Source: Orobanche coerulescens (Eukaryota; Streptophyta; Magnoliopsida; Lamiales; Orobanchaceae). Taken from it: a stretch of DNA of 64,000 nt. Below the pieces are notes generated by a model. It did not search any database. It was given only the letters and a program-made list of their open reading frames with translations, and was not told the origin of the DNA. The DNA is taken from contig CM065815.1 in assembly GCA_033398695.1 (NCBI GenBank), positions 104,436,501-104,500,500 on the forward strand. The letters are read 5' to 3'. The position numbers and the translations under genes are program-made. Shown here in pieces: positions 22,220 through 33,585 of the stretch. Position 1 is the first letter of the stretch; each line of letters starts with the position of its first letter.

Positions 22220-23953
22220 TTACACCACTTCTTTCATTATGGGATTAAGTCTTCGTTGATTTTGCACTTTAGGTTTAAAATTTTCTTCAAGCAAAATTCT
22301 ATGCATGCATATGGAAGGGCTAATTCCCTTCAAATCTGAGATAGACCATTCTATAGCTGACTTATGTGCTCTCAATACACGAAGCAATTTATCTAGTTGA
22401 GTAGATGAAAGTGAAGAGGATACAATTACCGGATTGGTATTGTTATCATCTAGAAATGCATACTTGAGGTGTTCCGGAAGGGCTTTAAGGTCCAAGCTTG
22501 GTTGAGATACATCCGATTGAGATGAAACGGACCCAAAATTTTGAACCGTGTCATTCGACATGGTCGAGTCGTCTGTCAGCTTGATATCCGCAACTACTTC
22601 ATGCTCTTCTTTGTCAAAATCATCGGATTTATTGATTTGTGGTTCTTCTTGTAGAGAATTCAATTTACAAACATAATCAAACAAGTCAGAATCGCCAAAC
22701 TCCAAAGTTGAATCACTATAAAAACATGAGTTTGTAAGAGCAAACTCTAACAGATCCGAAGACAATGAGTGTAAGATTTCTTTATTTCCATACGAGCTTA
22801 TATGGTCAATAACATTGCAATATTCCATATCATCATGAAATTTCATAGCTTTAAATACAGAAAATAGAACATGCTCATCGTTAACACGTAGTGTTAATTC
22901 TCCCCTTTCAACATCAATAAGAGCCTTTCCCATTGCTAAAAATGGACGTCCAAGGATAAGTGGTAGATCTTCATCTTCTTCCATATCAAGAACGACAAAA
23001 TCCGCTGGAAATATAAATTTGTCGACTTTTACAAGCACATCTTCAACAATCCCCTTGGGGTGTGTTATGGATCGATCTGCCAATTATAGCATAACCGTTG
23101 TGGCTTTCATTTCTCCAACACCTAATTTCCTGAAAATAGATAAAGGCATAAGGTTAATCGAAGCACCTAAATCACACAAAGCTTTATCTAATGAAACGTT
23201 TCTAATGGTGCATGGAACGGTAAAGCTTTCGGGATCCTTAAGCTTTTGAGGTAATTTGCATTGGATAATAGCGCTACATTCTTTGGTTAGTTTAACCATA
23301 TCATGCCCTTCCATCTTTCTTTTTCTTGACATCACATCCTTCAAGAATTTTTCATAGTTAGGCATTTGTTCCAAAGCGTCTGCAAAAGGAATATTGATAT
23401 TAATTTTCTTGAAGATGTCTAAAAACTTTGCAAATTGTGCATCTAACTTTTTCTTTTTGAAACATTGAGGAAAAGGGAGAGGAACGTTAGGAGTAGAGTT
23501 AGAAGATATTTTAGGCTTCTCAGCCCCCCTGGATGTATCATGCTTCCCTTCTTCCTCTAAAATTTCGATTTGATCCTCCTTGACTCCCTCTTTTTGTTGG
23601 ACCATTGGCATCTTTGGCCCTTCATAATTCGTACCACTTCTTAAGGTGATAGCTTGACAAGACTCTTTTAGATTCACTTCGGTATTGCTCGAAAATTGTC
23701 CCCAGTGATGTTGACTCCCGACAACTTTAGCCAATTGTCCAATTTGAGTTTCGAGATTTTTCATTTGAGCTCCCATGGTGGTAGCTAATTGAGTGGCATG
23801 GCCTTCGATTTTGTCCAATTTTTCCTCATCTCGACTAAATCGGCTTTTTGTCTCCATCATAAAGGTAGCTAGAATATTCTCGAGATTTGACGTCGGCTCT
23901 GCTTCTTCAATTATCTCACCATTCGACACTTTGAATCCGGTCGGTGGTTGCAA
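22220..23953 (-). pseudogene. gag-pro: Athila gag C-terminus and protease (B2)
   Basis: The 5' half encodes a gag C-terminus with a coiled-coil-like stretch (KIEGHATQLATTMGAQMKNL) and QAITLRSGTNYEGP, a familiar Athila signature. The protease follows, with CDLGASINLMPLSIFRKLG (the DLGA variant of DTGA usual in Athila) and LILGRPFLA. A stop at 23084 lies between these two protease motifs and another at 22220 precedes the RT. Confidence 0.83.
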
Positions 23954-24183
23954 GGCATTCTTTGGATTAGCATAGCTAAAATTTTCATGATTTCAGTTGG
24001 AGGGATGGTAGAAGCCCGGTGGTGGATTATTCCGGAAATTAATGTAATTCCGATTATTAATGTAATGTGCCTCCTCCAATGGGTCGGGCGGTAGTGAACC
24101 TGAACTTCATTGAGAAGCTACCTTCGAATCACCTCCTTTTGTTAGAGCTCCCAATTGAGTAGTTAACATCGTCATTTGCACGG

Positions 24184-25088
24184 TTAGTGCCTTATAGGAT
24201 CCGAATCGGATATCTCAGCCACCCTTCTAATATTTGCTCTTTCCATCGGCCATTGATAGCTATTCATAGCCATTTCTTCTATCAATCCATAAGCTTCTTC
24301 AGCGCTCCTTGCTAGCAATGCCCCTCCGCGGAAGCATCTATAAAATTTCGTGTTTCTCCCATAAGACCATTGTAAAAGAAACACATTTGTTGGTCTTCGG
24401 GGAAACCATGTCGAGGGCATCGCCTTAGTAGATCTTTGAAATGTTCCCAAGCTTCATATAACGGTTCGGAGTCCAGTTGATAAAATTGAGTAATCTCACT
24501 TTTTAGCTTCATTGTCTTGTTGGGTGGGAAAAATTTGAACAAAAATTTTTCGCTCAATTCCTCCCATGTCTTTATACTTCCAGGAGCTAAAGTTCCAAGC
24601 CAATTTCTTGTGTTCTCTCTCAAAGAGAATGGAAATAATTATAAGCGTATTGCATCATCCGAGACTCCATTCATTTTAATAGTATGACATATTTGCATGA
24701 AATGAGTGAGATGGGCATGTGGATCCTCGACAGCAAATCATCCAAATTGTTTTTGTTGAACCATTGAAATTAAGGTGGGCTTCAACTCGAAATTTAGGGC
24801 GTTGATTGGAACATGAGTGATTCCTCCAAAGTTTCGGTCCAGTTTTGGTCGGAATCCATCCCGAATTGATTGCACCCTAGTTGTTGCATTTTCAATTCTT
24901 CCGCCCTCTTTGTCTTGGATTATTGCATTCTCGTTCGTGTTGTCCCTTCCCACGTTATCTCCCGCTCTCTCCATGTCTTCAAAAAGATCCCTTCTTAGTT
25001 TCCTTGAGGTAGCACTTGTTCTTCGGGCAAATGCTTCTACTTCCGGGATGAAAGTTTCTAAAGGCACTCTAGATGAACGAGTGTTCAT
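24184..25088 (-). pseudogene. gag: Athila gag, N-terminal and core (B2)
   Basis: The gag N-terminus starts at 25088 (MNTRSSRVPLETFIP). The core has NWLGTLAPGSIKTWEELSEKFLFKFFP, YEAWEHFKDLLRRCPRHGFP and FYNGLMGETRNFIDASAEG, the conserved Athila gag block. The region is split over three frames by stops near 24738 and a frameshift near 24312-24450. The link to 23953 is also broken. Confidence 0.82.
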
Positions 25089-25207
25089 GCACTCCCTGAG
25101 TAAGATTTAAAATTGTACAACATGAGTTATGTAACAAATATAATAAAATGCCTAAAGTAAGACTAGAAACACTTATCATAATATCAACACTAATAAAAAT
25201 AAATTAG

Positions 25208-25225
25208 TCCCCGACAATGGCGCCA
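25208..25225 (-). promoter_or_regulatory. Primer-binding site of element B2
   Basis: On the minus strand TGGCGCCATTGTCGGGGA follows the LTR by a few bases. It is one or two bases off the 3' end of plant Asp tRNA, the primer known for Athila elements. Confidence 0.85.
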
Positions 25226-25231
25226 AAAACT

Positions 25232-26784
25232 TGTTCGCTATATTTTTAAACAATCTGCAAGTGTACGGAGTAAATGTAGAAAGCGGTGAGCAAGATCGTA
25301 TTCCACAGAGACTAAAATTTGTATTATATTGAGTACTAGATTATAATGTTTCTGGTTTTATCTAGACGATCGAAAGGTGAATGAATATTTAACGAAATAA
25401 AATAAAATAATAACAATAAATTTAAACAAAAGACACTATTCGAATTAAAGAGAATTTAAAGAGTTTTGAAAGATAGATTCCAAGGCTAGGTTTCCATTGA
25501 TCACTAAGTTTTAATCGGGATTGATATCGAAGGGTTCTAAGTGCGTCTCCAAAATGATAATCACAACAATATTCTAAAGTCACTCTCGAGATGCATTAAA
25601 ATGTAGATTAAACAACCTATAACAACGTCTCCGTCTATTATAAATTATCTAACTCCAAAATGTTCATAAGATTAAATATCATCATAGTTCATCAACGATT
25701 TCTCAATCTCGTAATTTACTACGTCAAATACTCAAAAACCTATTAATGCCCTATTCTCTCGAATTATGAGCAATTAAGTTAAACATGTAAAAATATTGAT
25801 CAAGTGTTCTAACATGAATTAAAATCAAGTATTCGATAAAGAAATCACACTAGATATATATAATCATCAATCCCTCAAAAACAACATGAATCAACGTACT
25901 CCTATGCCCGGAATCTACAAGTTTAGCCGGACATGGTAATGAAGGAAATCTCAATAAATATTATGTTCATCATGTTCATGCTAAATAAAACAACAAAAAT
26001 AAGTAAAAGATAGGGAGAAGATAAAACTCGGATGGTATCTTGAGTGGATGTAAATGTAGGATCAAGCCTTCAAAATATTCTTCAAGAGTTCTTCCTTTTC
26101 TTCCTCCAAGTCTCCTTCTTTTTGGTAAGTTTCTTTCTTAATCTTGTGTTTTTCTTCTCTCACCAACTCTCCAAGACTCTCTCCATCAGAATATCTCCAT
26201 AAGTCCATCCAAAGATACATTTTGTAAAGCCACAATACCATTTTTCTTGTTCAAATCATGCAAAAATGTCAAAAAGGTGATTTTGCACCGAAAAGTGACA
26301 CGGCCCATGTCATACTGCTCTAAAAACTTCAGTTGCATCTGGCTAGGCAACCCGACCATGTTGCATGACACGGTCGAGCCAGTGACACGGCCGTGTCAAA
26401 TGACACGGCCTGTGTCGTAGTTTCTTCATTTGGCGAAATTGTCTGGGCATGAATCCCAACCATGTCACCTTGGCACGGTCAAGCCTGTGACATGGCCCGT
26501 GTCAAATGACACGGCCGAGCCCGTGTTGGTCCGTTTTAACTCCGTTTTTCCTCCTTTTTCGGCTCGACCTTCCGTTTCCGCATTGCTTGATATGTATTTG
26601 GGGTTGAGACTTCGTTCTTGCTTGATAAATGTCCATAAAATACCTATAAAATCAATAAAATGTACCCAAGCATGATCGAGTCTAATAAACACAATATGAG
26701 CACAAACGACACAATTCTACACATTTTAGGATCTTAAAATCTGGAAAAGCTTTGCAAAAATATGTGTAAAAATGAGTGTTATCA
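25232..26784 (-). repeat. 5' LTR of element B2
   Basis: On the minus strand it starts TGATAACACTC at 26784 and ends at 25232 beside the primer site (about 1.55 kb). The start resembles that of element F's LTR (TGATAAGTGTC). It holds a palindrome cluster at 26286-26530. No coding frame is supported. Confidence 0.8.
26286..26530. repeat. GACACGGCCGTGTC palindromes in B2 LTR
   Basis: Several boxes occur here: the perfect palindrome TGACACGGCCGTGTCA, the imperfect GACACGGCCTGTGTC and GACATGGCCCGTGTC, and half-sites CCCGACCATG and CACGGTCGAGCC. Confidence 0.8.
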
Positions 26785-27400
26785 GAAACGCATTTGCTTA
26801 GACCCAAGGGTCGAATATTTCTGAAAGTTTTTCACTAAAGAAAGTGTCCTCATTTTGATCCAACGCAAGATGTTTTTTCAAAGTCTCGATGATGATGTTG
26901 TACTACTTTTTGAAAGATGATACTCAAGATCAACTGATATTTCCAAAATTATTTTCAAAAGGTGGTTCTCATTTTTAAAACCTATCACTTCTTGCTTGTG
27001 GTCGGAGAAGGTGTGTATGATGTTAGTATTGTCGTTAGGGTGTTAGCCCTCCGAGTTGTGATTGAGTTGGTGGTGTGACTGTTGAGTCGTTCGCCACGCA
27101 TTTGTTGTACTAGCCCTCTGTGAGAGGTGTGATGTGGTATTTAATGTTTATCGCCTCGTGGTGAATTGTGTGTTGTCGCACATGTGCGAGTTGTTAAAGC
27201 TTGGGTTCGTATGTTTGTGTACATGTGTGATTGTTTCATGATATTTTGTGATTGTGTGCTGGTTATCGTTCGGGCCGTTAAGATCGTCGAACGATGTCGT
27301 CATTGCTGTGATGTTGGTATATGTGTTGCTTTATGATAGTAATCATCGTATGTGTTGCGTGTTATGATTTTTTGTTGTGCTGAGTGGTTGCTCATTCAGT
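26785..27400. other. Unassigned sequence before element I gag
   Basis: No ORF or primer-binding site is seen. The first 250 bp loosely resemble the 3' half of a Tekay-type LTR (ACCCAAGGGTCG; compare the I LTR near 30470). A worn 5' LTR and leader of element I is the simplest guess, but the LTR end and primer site cannot be located. Confidence 0.3.
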
Positions 27401-28240
27401 ATGCCGAGGGGCAGAGGTCGTGGTCGTGGCGACCGGATGCGTGATCGGGATCATGCTGCCGGTGATGGTGTTGGTATCGGGGTTGCTACTATTCTGCAGC
27501 AGGTAGATGCACAGATGACTCATTTGACTCAAGCAGTTCAACGTAATACAGATGTGACCCAGAACGTTGGTGCAAATCAGTGGCTTCGAGAAGTGGTTCG
27601 TATGAATCCCCCTTGTTTTGCTGGTGCCGCACATGCATTGGGTTGGGATGGTTGGCTTTTACAGTTGGAAAATATATTGGAGGTAGTTGATTGTCTAGAA
27701 GAACGTAAAGTATCGGTAGCTCAGTATATTCTCGACAAGGATGCCGCTAACTGGTGGGGGCTGTTAAGCCTCGAGATCGTGTTGTCACGTGGGCAGAGTT
27801 CCAGAGATTCTTGAGAGATGAGTTTTGTCCGGAGCCGATCATAAATCCGAGGATTAATGAATTCTTTTCGGCAAAACCACAAGATGTACCGCTGTCTCAA
27901 TCTATTATTGATTTTAGCAAACAACTCAACTATGTGCAGGATCAAGTAAGGACGGAGGAGGACAAGATCTGTCATTTTAGTAGGCGGATGAAGCGGGAGA
28001 TTCGTCAGTACATGGCAGGTCTCACTTGTACTTCCTTGAGAGATTATCAGAATAGGGCGTTAGCCTATGAGCTATCCAGATTATCGACCGAGAATATGTC
28101 TGAGTCGAAGAAACAGAAAACCGTTGGGGACTTTTCAGGAAAACAGGAGAGTGGGCCCCCTGAGGTTGGGACTTTATTTCGTCGTCCTAAGATGGTTCCT
28201 CGATCGCGTGATCAGAGGAGGAGTACCCCTGCAGTGAGAA
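27401..28240 (+). pseudogene. gag: Gag of element I
   Basis: The likely start at 27401 gives MPRGRGRGRGDRMRD. The gag core has GWLLQLENILEVVDC and VAQYILDKDAANWW. One G is lost near 27755, so the protein continues in the frame at 27754 (VKPRDRVVTWAEF, EYCP-type FCPEP, SAKPQDVPLSQSI). A second shift near 28235 separates the nucleocapsid. It is homologous to A's gag with substantial divergence. Confidence 0.8.
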
Positions 28241-28390
28241 TGTGAGCAGCTCGAAGATATGTTATAAATGTAGTCGAGCGGGCCATACTACGAAGAATTG
28301 TCGTTCACCGTTAGCAGCTGTTTCGAGTGTAGCCAGGCGGGTCACCGAGCCGTGCATTACGAGTCGGTAACTGAGAGATTTGGGGATCGA
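28241..28390 (+). pseudogene. gag: Nucleocapsid zinc knuckles of element I
   Basis: CYKCSRAGHTTKNC starts at about 28261 and is followed by CFECSQAGHRAVHY, where the last Cys of the second CCHC knuckle has become Tyr. The two knuckles are in different frames. After about 28390 the similarity to gag-pol ends. Confidence 0.7.
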
Positions 28391-28818
28391 GGTTGCGTAT
28401 CTGCTCCGAAAGGACACGGAGATGCCTAGTGTAGTTTTTGAGGATTTCGACATAGTCCGAATTGTTTATGATTGTCCTTGTGGATCGTTTTGTGTTTATT
28501 TTCTGTTTTCTTCACTGTGCATGTTTTCTTAAGTTGGTACCTCTGGCTTTGTGATTGTTCGGATAATTGACTCGATTGTACTATCTGTTTGATGACGCTT
28601 GTCACTTGTTGGTTTTATTATGTCTCTGCCTGTGGCGTTGTGATGGTCATCGTGGAGCGTGTTTTCACGCTGTATGTTTCCTCGCGTTGCTTGTAACGTT
28701 TCGTCGTTGGGCGCGAGTTTTTGGTTCTGGTGTATCTTGTTTAGTGTTCCTGGTGGGATTTTGATCTTCCCTACTTATTTTAAGTTTCGGGACGAAACTT
28801 CTTTTAAGGAGGGTAGTA
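28391..28818 (+). other. 3' internal region of element I with PPT
   Basis: All of pol is missing here: protease, RT, RNase H and integrase are absent and only 430 bp separate gag from the 3' LTR. The segment ends with AAGTTTCGGGACGAAACTT (28782-28800), a perfect inverted repeat, and the polypurine tract AAGGAGGGTAGTA just before the LTR. Confidence 0.7.
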
Positions 28819-29212
28819 TGTAATATCCGCAATTTTGATTTCCGGTAATTTTTGTTTTTCGACGGGAGTCCATTTTGATGACACGATTGTGACCGTTTCG
28901 TCATTCTGAGAATGATTAATTCTGCACTTTTTGACATCCGAGTTCATTTCGGTGTCGTTTTGTTGAGTTCCGTGTTCTTAAGCGACTTTTCCGCGCTTGA
29001 GTTCGATTCTTGCGAATCTCATTCGAAAATGTTGTTTTGGGTGTCTCGTAAGTTCATTCAACATTGTTGTACGTGTTGTCAGCTTCGGTTTGGTTATTCG
29101 TTGCCGTATCGTGATTTTCCGACATTTGGGGCCATTTTGTAATTTCCCAGAGTTGTGGGTATCCGTCGTCGTACCCATTTTTGAGAGTTCTGTTGCTGTC
29201 CTTCTGAGTCGT

Positions 29213-29587
29213 TAGCGAACGCTACACTTAATGGTTAGCGCGCGCTATGGTGCAGTTATTAGCGCACGCTACGCGTGTGGTAGCGCACGCTAACGGGTGG
29301 TGCAGAAACAGTCCAGAGGCTACTGGAGTGGGTTAGAACGTTGGTTAGCGCACGCTATTTGGTGACATAATGCGCGCTAGGGTGCATTGGTAGCGCACGC
29401 TAGGGGGAGGATAGCGCACGCTACCTGGTAGTTCAGGGCAGTCCAGGAGCTACTGGACTGGGTCTGAAGGTCTCTTTAGCGCACGCTAACACTTGTGGTT
29501 AGCGCATGCTAATAGTGTATTTTTGGTCAAGAGTTTTGTTCGGTGCCGCGATAGCGCACGCTAACCTTAATGATTAGCGCACGCTAA
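29213..29587. repeat. TAGCGCACGCTA array in LTR I
   Basis: Twelve near-palindromic boxes (TAGCG-CA-CGCTA and variants) start at 29213, 29236, 29260, 29281; 29346, 29370, 29391, 29412; 29477, 29500; 29552, 29575. Spacing within rows is 20-24 bp and row starts are about 131 bp apart. Between rows lies a repeated spacer containing CAGTCCAG..CTGGACTG. Confidence 0.9.
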
Positions 29588-29598
29588 TTTGTGTCCAG

Positions 29599-29606
29599 TA
29601 TAAATA
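29599..29606 (+). promoter_or_regulatory. TATA box of LTR I
   Basis: TATAAATA about 12 bp after the last palindrome box, the same relative position as in LTRs C, D and E. Confidence 0.6.
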
Positions 29607-29992
29607 CTCCGCATTTGTGATTATTCGAGGCAAGTACCTTGTTCATACTTTTCTTGTTTCGTGGATATGATGATCGGTGATCGTCTAAATGTGTTTGTTT
29701 GGTTGATTGAAATAAACTTTCAAAAGATTCAGTTAGCCTCGTTAAAGGCTCTCTTTCAAAACCTTGTGTGTTTTGTGATGGGTGTGTTTCGTAAACAATT
29801 ATGTGAATCCTGTGATTACGCTTGGTGTTGTTGTTGTGCTTTGGTAATATAGATTCATATATTATCTCACTTCGATGTGTTGTGATTTGATACTCGTGTC
29901 GTTCTGTGTGTTTGTTGCCTTTGGGTGAATTGTTCGGATATCCTTGGCGAGCTGTATTATGTGTGTGAATGTGTGTATATGGGCGAGGTCTA

Positions 29993-30240
29993 TGGTGACA
30001 CATGACATGTGATCATGTGGTCAGGATGCTACAAGTGATTGATCCAACCGTGAGACCCTCGGGATACCTAAGGTGACACATGACGTGCGATCATGTGGTC
30101 AGTAGACAACAAGTGATTGATCCAACTGTGAGATGACGTGGCAAGTGATCACGGTGGTATATGGAACATGTGGTGACATATGGTATGTGATCATATGGTC
30201 AGGAGACAACAAGTGATTGATCCAACTATGAGATGATGTG
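29993..30240 (+). repeat. Imperfect direct repeats in LTR I
   Basis: Three copies of a 60-bp motif (GGTGACACATGACATGTGAT, then ACAAGTGATTGATCCAAC) start near 29993, 30072 and 30171. They lie downstream of the presumed transcription start. Confidence 0.75.
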
Positions 30241-31136
30241 CCATGTGTTCACGGTGTTATGTATATGTGCTTTGCTCACCTCAGGGGGGTCCGTCGAGGC
30301 CTCGAGGGAATCTATGACTTCACTCTGGATTCACGAGTTGGTGTTGTATTTGTGTGACCAAGATTTGCGTATCTTGGGTGATTATGTTGTGTTGATTTTA
30401 TGTCCGTCGAGGACACGTGACGTGGGTTTTGACCCTGTGAATTGTTGTTGGTTTTTTATTTGTGAAAACAAAACCTTTGGGCCGTGACCCTTGTTGATTT
30501 TGGAAAGAGAGGGATTTGAAAATCCTAAATTGTTTTCCATTAAAACTCCCGAGGGCATTTTATACTGTTTTACAAATTGTCCTCTTGATTTGTGACCTTT
30601 CGAATTTGGAAAGTCTTACCCAAACCCTTGCCTCGGGAAGTATTTTCGTTATGTTTGAATCTTTGAGGATTCCTGATTGTTATTATTCTTGGATTTTGAA
30701 TTGTATGACTCGTAGTTTGTACTTTGTACTTGCACTAGCAAAATAGTGGAATTTTGCTAACCCCCGAGGAATCGGGGGGTGGATGTCTGTATTGCATTCA
30801 GGTTTTGGGGAGCATAGCACAGGGTTGGCATGAGGGATGATGAAAGATGATCGATACTAATCACATGAGGACTCGTTCATTGTTGTATTAGTTCAGTTGT
30901 ACGTTATTTCCGCTGCAATATTTTTCCCGTTGTACGGGAGTATTTTGTATTTGACCCCTTCGTAGGCATGTATTGAGATTGAGTTGTATGTTTTTATTGA
31001 AAGACCAAATCGGTCTACTGAGTCATTTTAGCCTTAATGGCATTGTTGAGATGTTCGATGTTGTTACCAGCCTGGTAGGTCCTTGAGGAAGGGTTCTACG
31101 GCGTGTAATATCCCTGAGCGGATTGGGGGTGTTACA

Positions 31137-33585
31137 TTAGGAACATCGCTAAATTAGATATATCTTGACATCCGTATAGTTGGATCGTCGATAAATATTT
31201 TTAAAAAGATAGAAACAATAATTCGGGACAAAGCACTAGTTACTAGTACTAGTCAATTTAGTGGTGGTTTGCTAAGATTTCTAACCAAATTAATCTTTTT
31301 TTTTTGAAAATTGGGAAAATCACTCAATTAGATATATGTTAACATCTGTATGGTTGGATCGTCGAGAAATATTTTTAGAAATAGAAACAAAAATCGGGGA
31401 CAAAGCACTAGTTATGAGTACTAGTCAATTTAGTAGTGCCCTACTAAGAATTCAAACCAAATTAATTTTTTATTTTTTGAAAATTTAGAAGCATCACTAA
31501 TTAGATATATGTTGACATCTGAATGGTTGGATTGTCGAGAAGTATTTTTAGAAAAATAAAAACAAAAATCCGGGACAAAGCACTAGTTACAAGTACTAGT
31601 CAATTTAATAGTGCCCTACTAAGATCTAAAACCAAATTAATTTTTTATATTTTGGAAATTTAGAAACATACTCAATTAGATATATGCTGACATCCATACT
31701 ATTGGATCGTCGATAAATATTTTTGAAAAAATAAACAATAATTCGGGATAAAACACTAGTTACTAGTACTAGTCAATTTAGTAGTGGTTTGCTAAGATCT
31801 CTAACTAAATTAATTTTTTATTTTTGAAAATTTGGGAACATCACTCAATTACATATATCTTGATATCCATGTGGTTGGATCGTCAATAAATATTTTTAAA
31901 AAATAGAAACAATAATCCGAGATAAAGCACTAGTTACTAGTACTAGTCAATTTAGTAGTGATTTGCTAAGATCTCTAACCAAATTAATTATTTATTTTTT
32001 ATAATTCGGAAAAATCACTCAATTCCATACATGTTGACATCCATACGGTTGAATCGTCGAGAAGTATTTTTAGAAAAATAGAAACAAAAATCCGGGACAA
32101 AACACTAGTTACGAGTACTAGTCAATTTAGTAGTGTCCTCCTAAGATGTCACACCAAATTAATTTTTTATTTTTTAAAAATTTGGGAACATCACTCAATT
32201 AGATATATTTTGAAATCCGTACGGTTGGATTGTCAAGAAGTATTTTTGGAAAAATAGATACAAAAATCTGGGACAAAGTACTAGTTACGAGTACTAGCCA
32301 ATTTGTAAACATCACTCAATTAGATGTATATTGACATCCATACGGTTGGATTGTCGATAAATATTTTAAGAAAAATAAAAACAAAAATTCGGGACAAATC
32401 ACTAGTTACGAGTACTAGTCAATTTAGTAGTGTCCTATTAAGATGTCACAAATTAATTTTTTATTTTTTAAAAATTTGGGAACATCACTCAATTAGATAT
32501 ATCTTGAAATCCGTACAGTTAGATAGTCAAGAAGTATTTTTAGAGAAATAGATACAAAAATATGGGACAAAGTACTAGTTTTAAGTACTAGTCAATTTAG
32601 TGGTGCCTAATAAGATCTCAAACCAAATTAATTTTTTATTTTTTGAAAATTTAGGAACAACACTCAATTAGATATATCTTGACATCCGTATGATTGGATC
32701 GTCGATAAATATTTTTGAAAAAAATAGAAACAATAATTCGGGACAAAGCACTAGTTACTAGTCCTAGTCAATTTAGTAGTGGTTTGCTAAGATCTCTAAC
32801 CAAATTAATTTTTTATTTTAAAATTTGGGAACATCACTCAATTAGATATATCTTGACATCCGTACGGCTGGATTGTCGATAAATATTTCTTAAAAAAAAT
32901 CGACACAATAATCCGGGAAAAAACACTAGTTACTAGTACTAGTCAATTTAGTAGTGGTTTGCTAAGATCTCTAATCAAATTAATTTTTTATTTTTTAAAA
33001 ATTTGGGAGAATCACTCATATATGGTGATATCCATATGGTTGGGTCGACAAGTATTTATAGAAAAATAGAAACAAAAATCTGGGACAAAGCACTAGTTAC
33101 GAGTACTAGTCAATTTAGTAGTGCCCTACTAAGATGTCACACTAAATTAATTTTTTTTTTTAAATTTAGAAAAATCACTCAATTAGATATATCTTGAAAT
33201 CCGTACGGTTGGATTGTCAATAAGTATTTTTAAAAAATAGATACAAAAATCTGGGACAAAATACTAGTTACGAGTACTAGTCAATTTAGTAGTGCCCTAA
33301 TAAGATCTTAAACCAAATTAATTTTTTATTTTTTAAAAATTCGGGAACATCACTGAATTGGATATATCTTGACATCTCTATGATTGGATCGTCGAAAAAA
33401 TATTTTTAGAAAAATAGAAACTATAATCCGGGACAAAGCACTAGTTAGTAGTATTAGTCAATTTAGTAATGGATTGCTAAGATCTCTAACCAAATTATTT
33501 TTTTATTTTTTGAAAATTTGGGAACATTAACTAGATATATCTTGACATCCGTACGGTTGGGTCGTCGATAGAAACAACAATCTGA
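31137..33585 (+). repeat. 174-bp satellite array, about 14 monomers
   Basis: The anchor CACTAGTTAC..AGTACTAGTCAATTTAGTAGTG recurs at about 31234, 31406, 31581, 31754, 31928, 32103, 32279, 32400, 32573, 32749, 32924, 33091, 33262 and 33439. Periods are 167-177 bp except one 121-bp unit with an internal deletion. Monomers are AT-rich and diverged by eye. Each carries an ACTAGTTACTAGTACTAGT-type dyad. There is no ORF. Confidence 0.92.

Larger units (their letters stand above)
19317..26784 (-). mobile_element. Element B2: Athila-lineage retrotransposon
   Basis: In minus-strand order: 5' LTR (26784-25232), primer-binding site, gag, protease, RT, RNase H, integrase and 3' UTR. The 3' LTR is absent because the A-family LTR C abuts the 3' UTR at 19317. 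From 23953 to 19430 everything lies in one reading frame broken only by stops (23084, 22220, 21656, 21398, 20273), with no frameshift. The element is inactive but structurally well preserved. Confidence 0.88.
28819..31136 (+). repeat. 3' LTR of element I
   Basis: It starts TGTAATATCCGC after the PPT and ends GGGGGTGTTACA (2318 bp). In order it contains a palindrome array, a TATA box, a block of about 80-bp repeats and a CCCCCGA..TCGGGGG hairpin. The downstream flank is 174-bp satellite, so I inserted in or beside that array. The TSD partner was not found. Confidence 0.85.

Noticed and set aside
28567..28764. Open frame of 65 codons between I's gag and LTR
   Set aside because: It is Cys/Leu-rich with no domain in a T-rich untranslated region. 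No similarity to pol was found.
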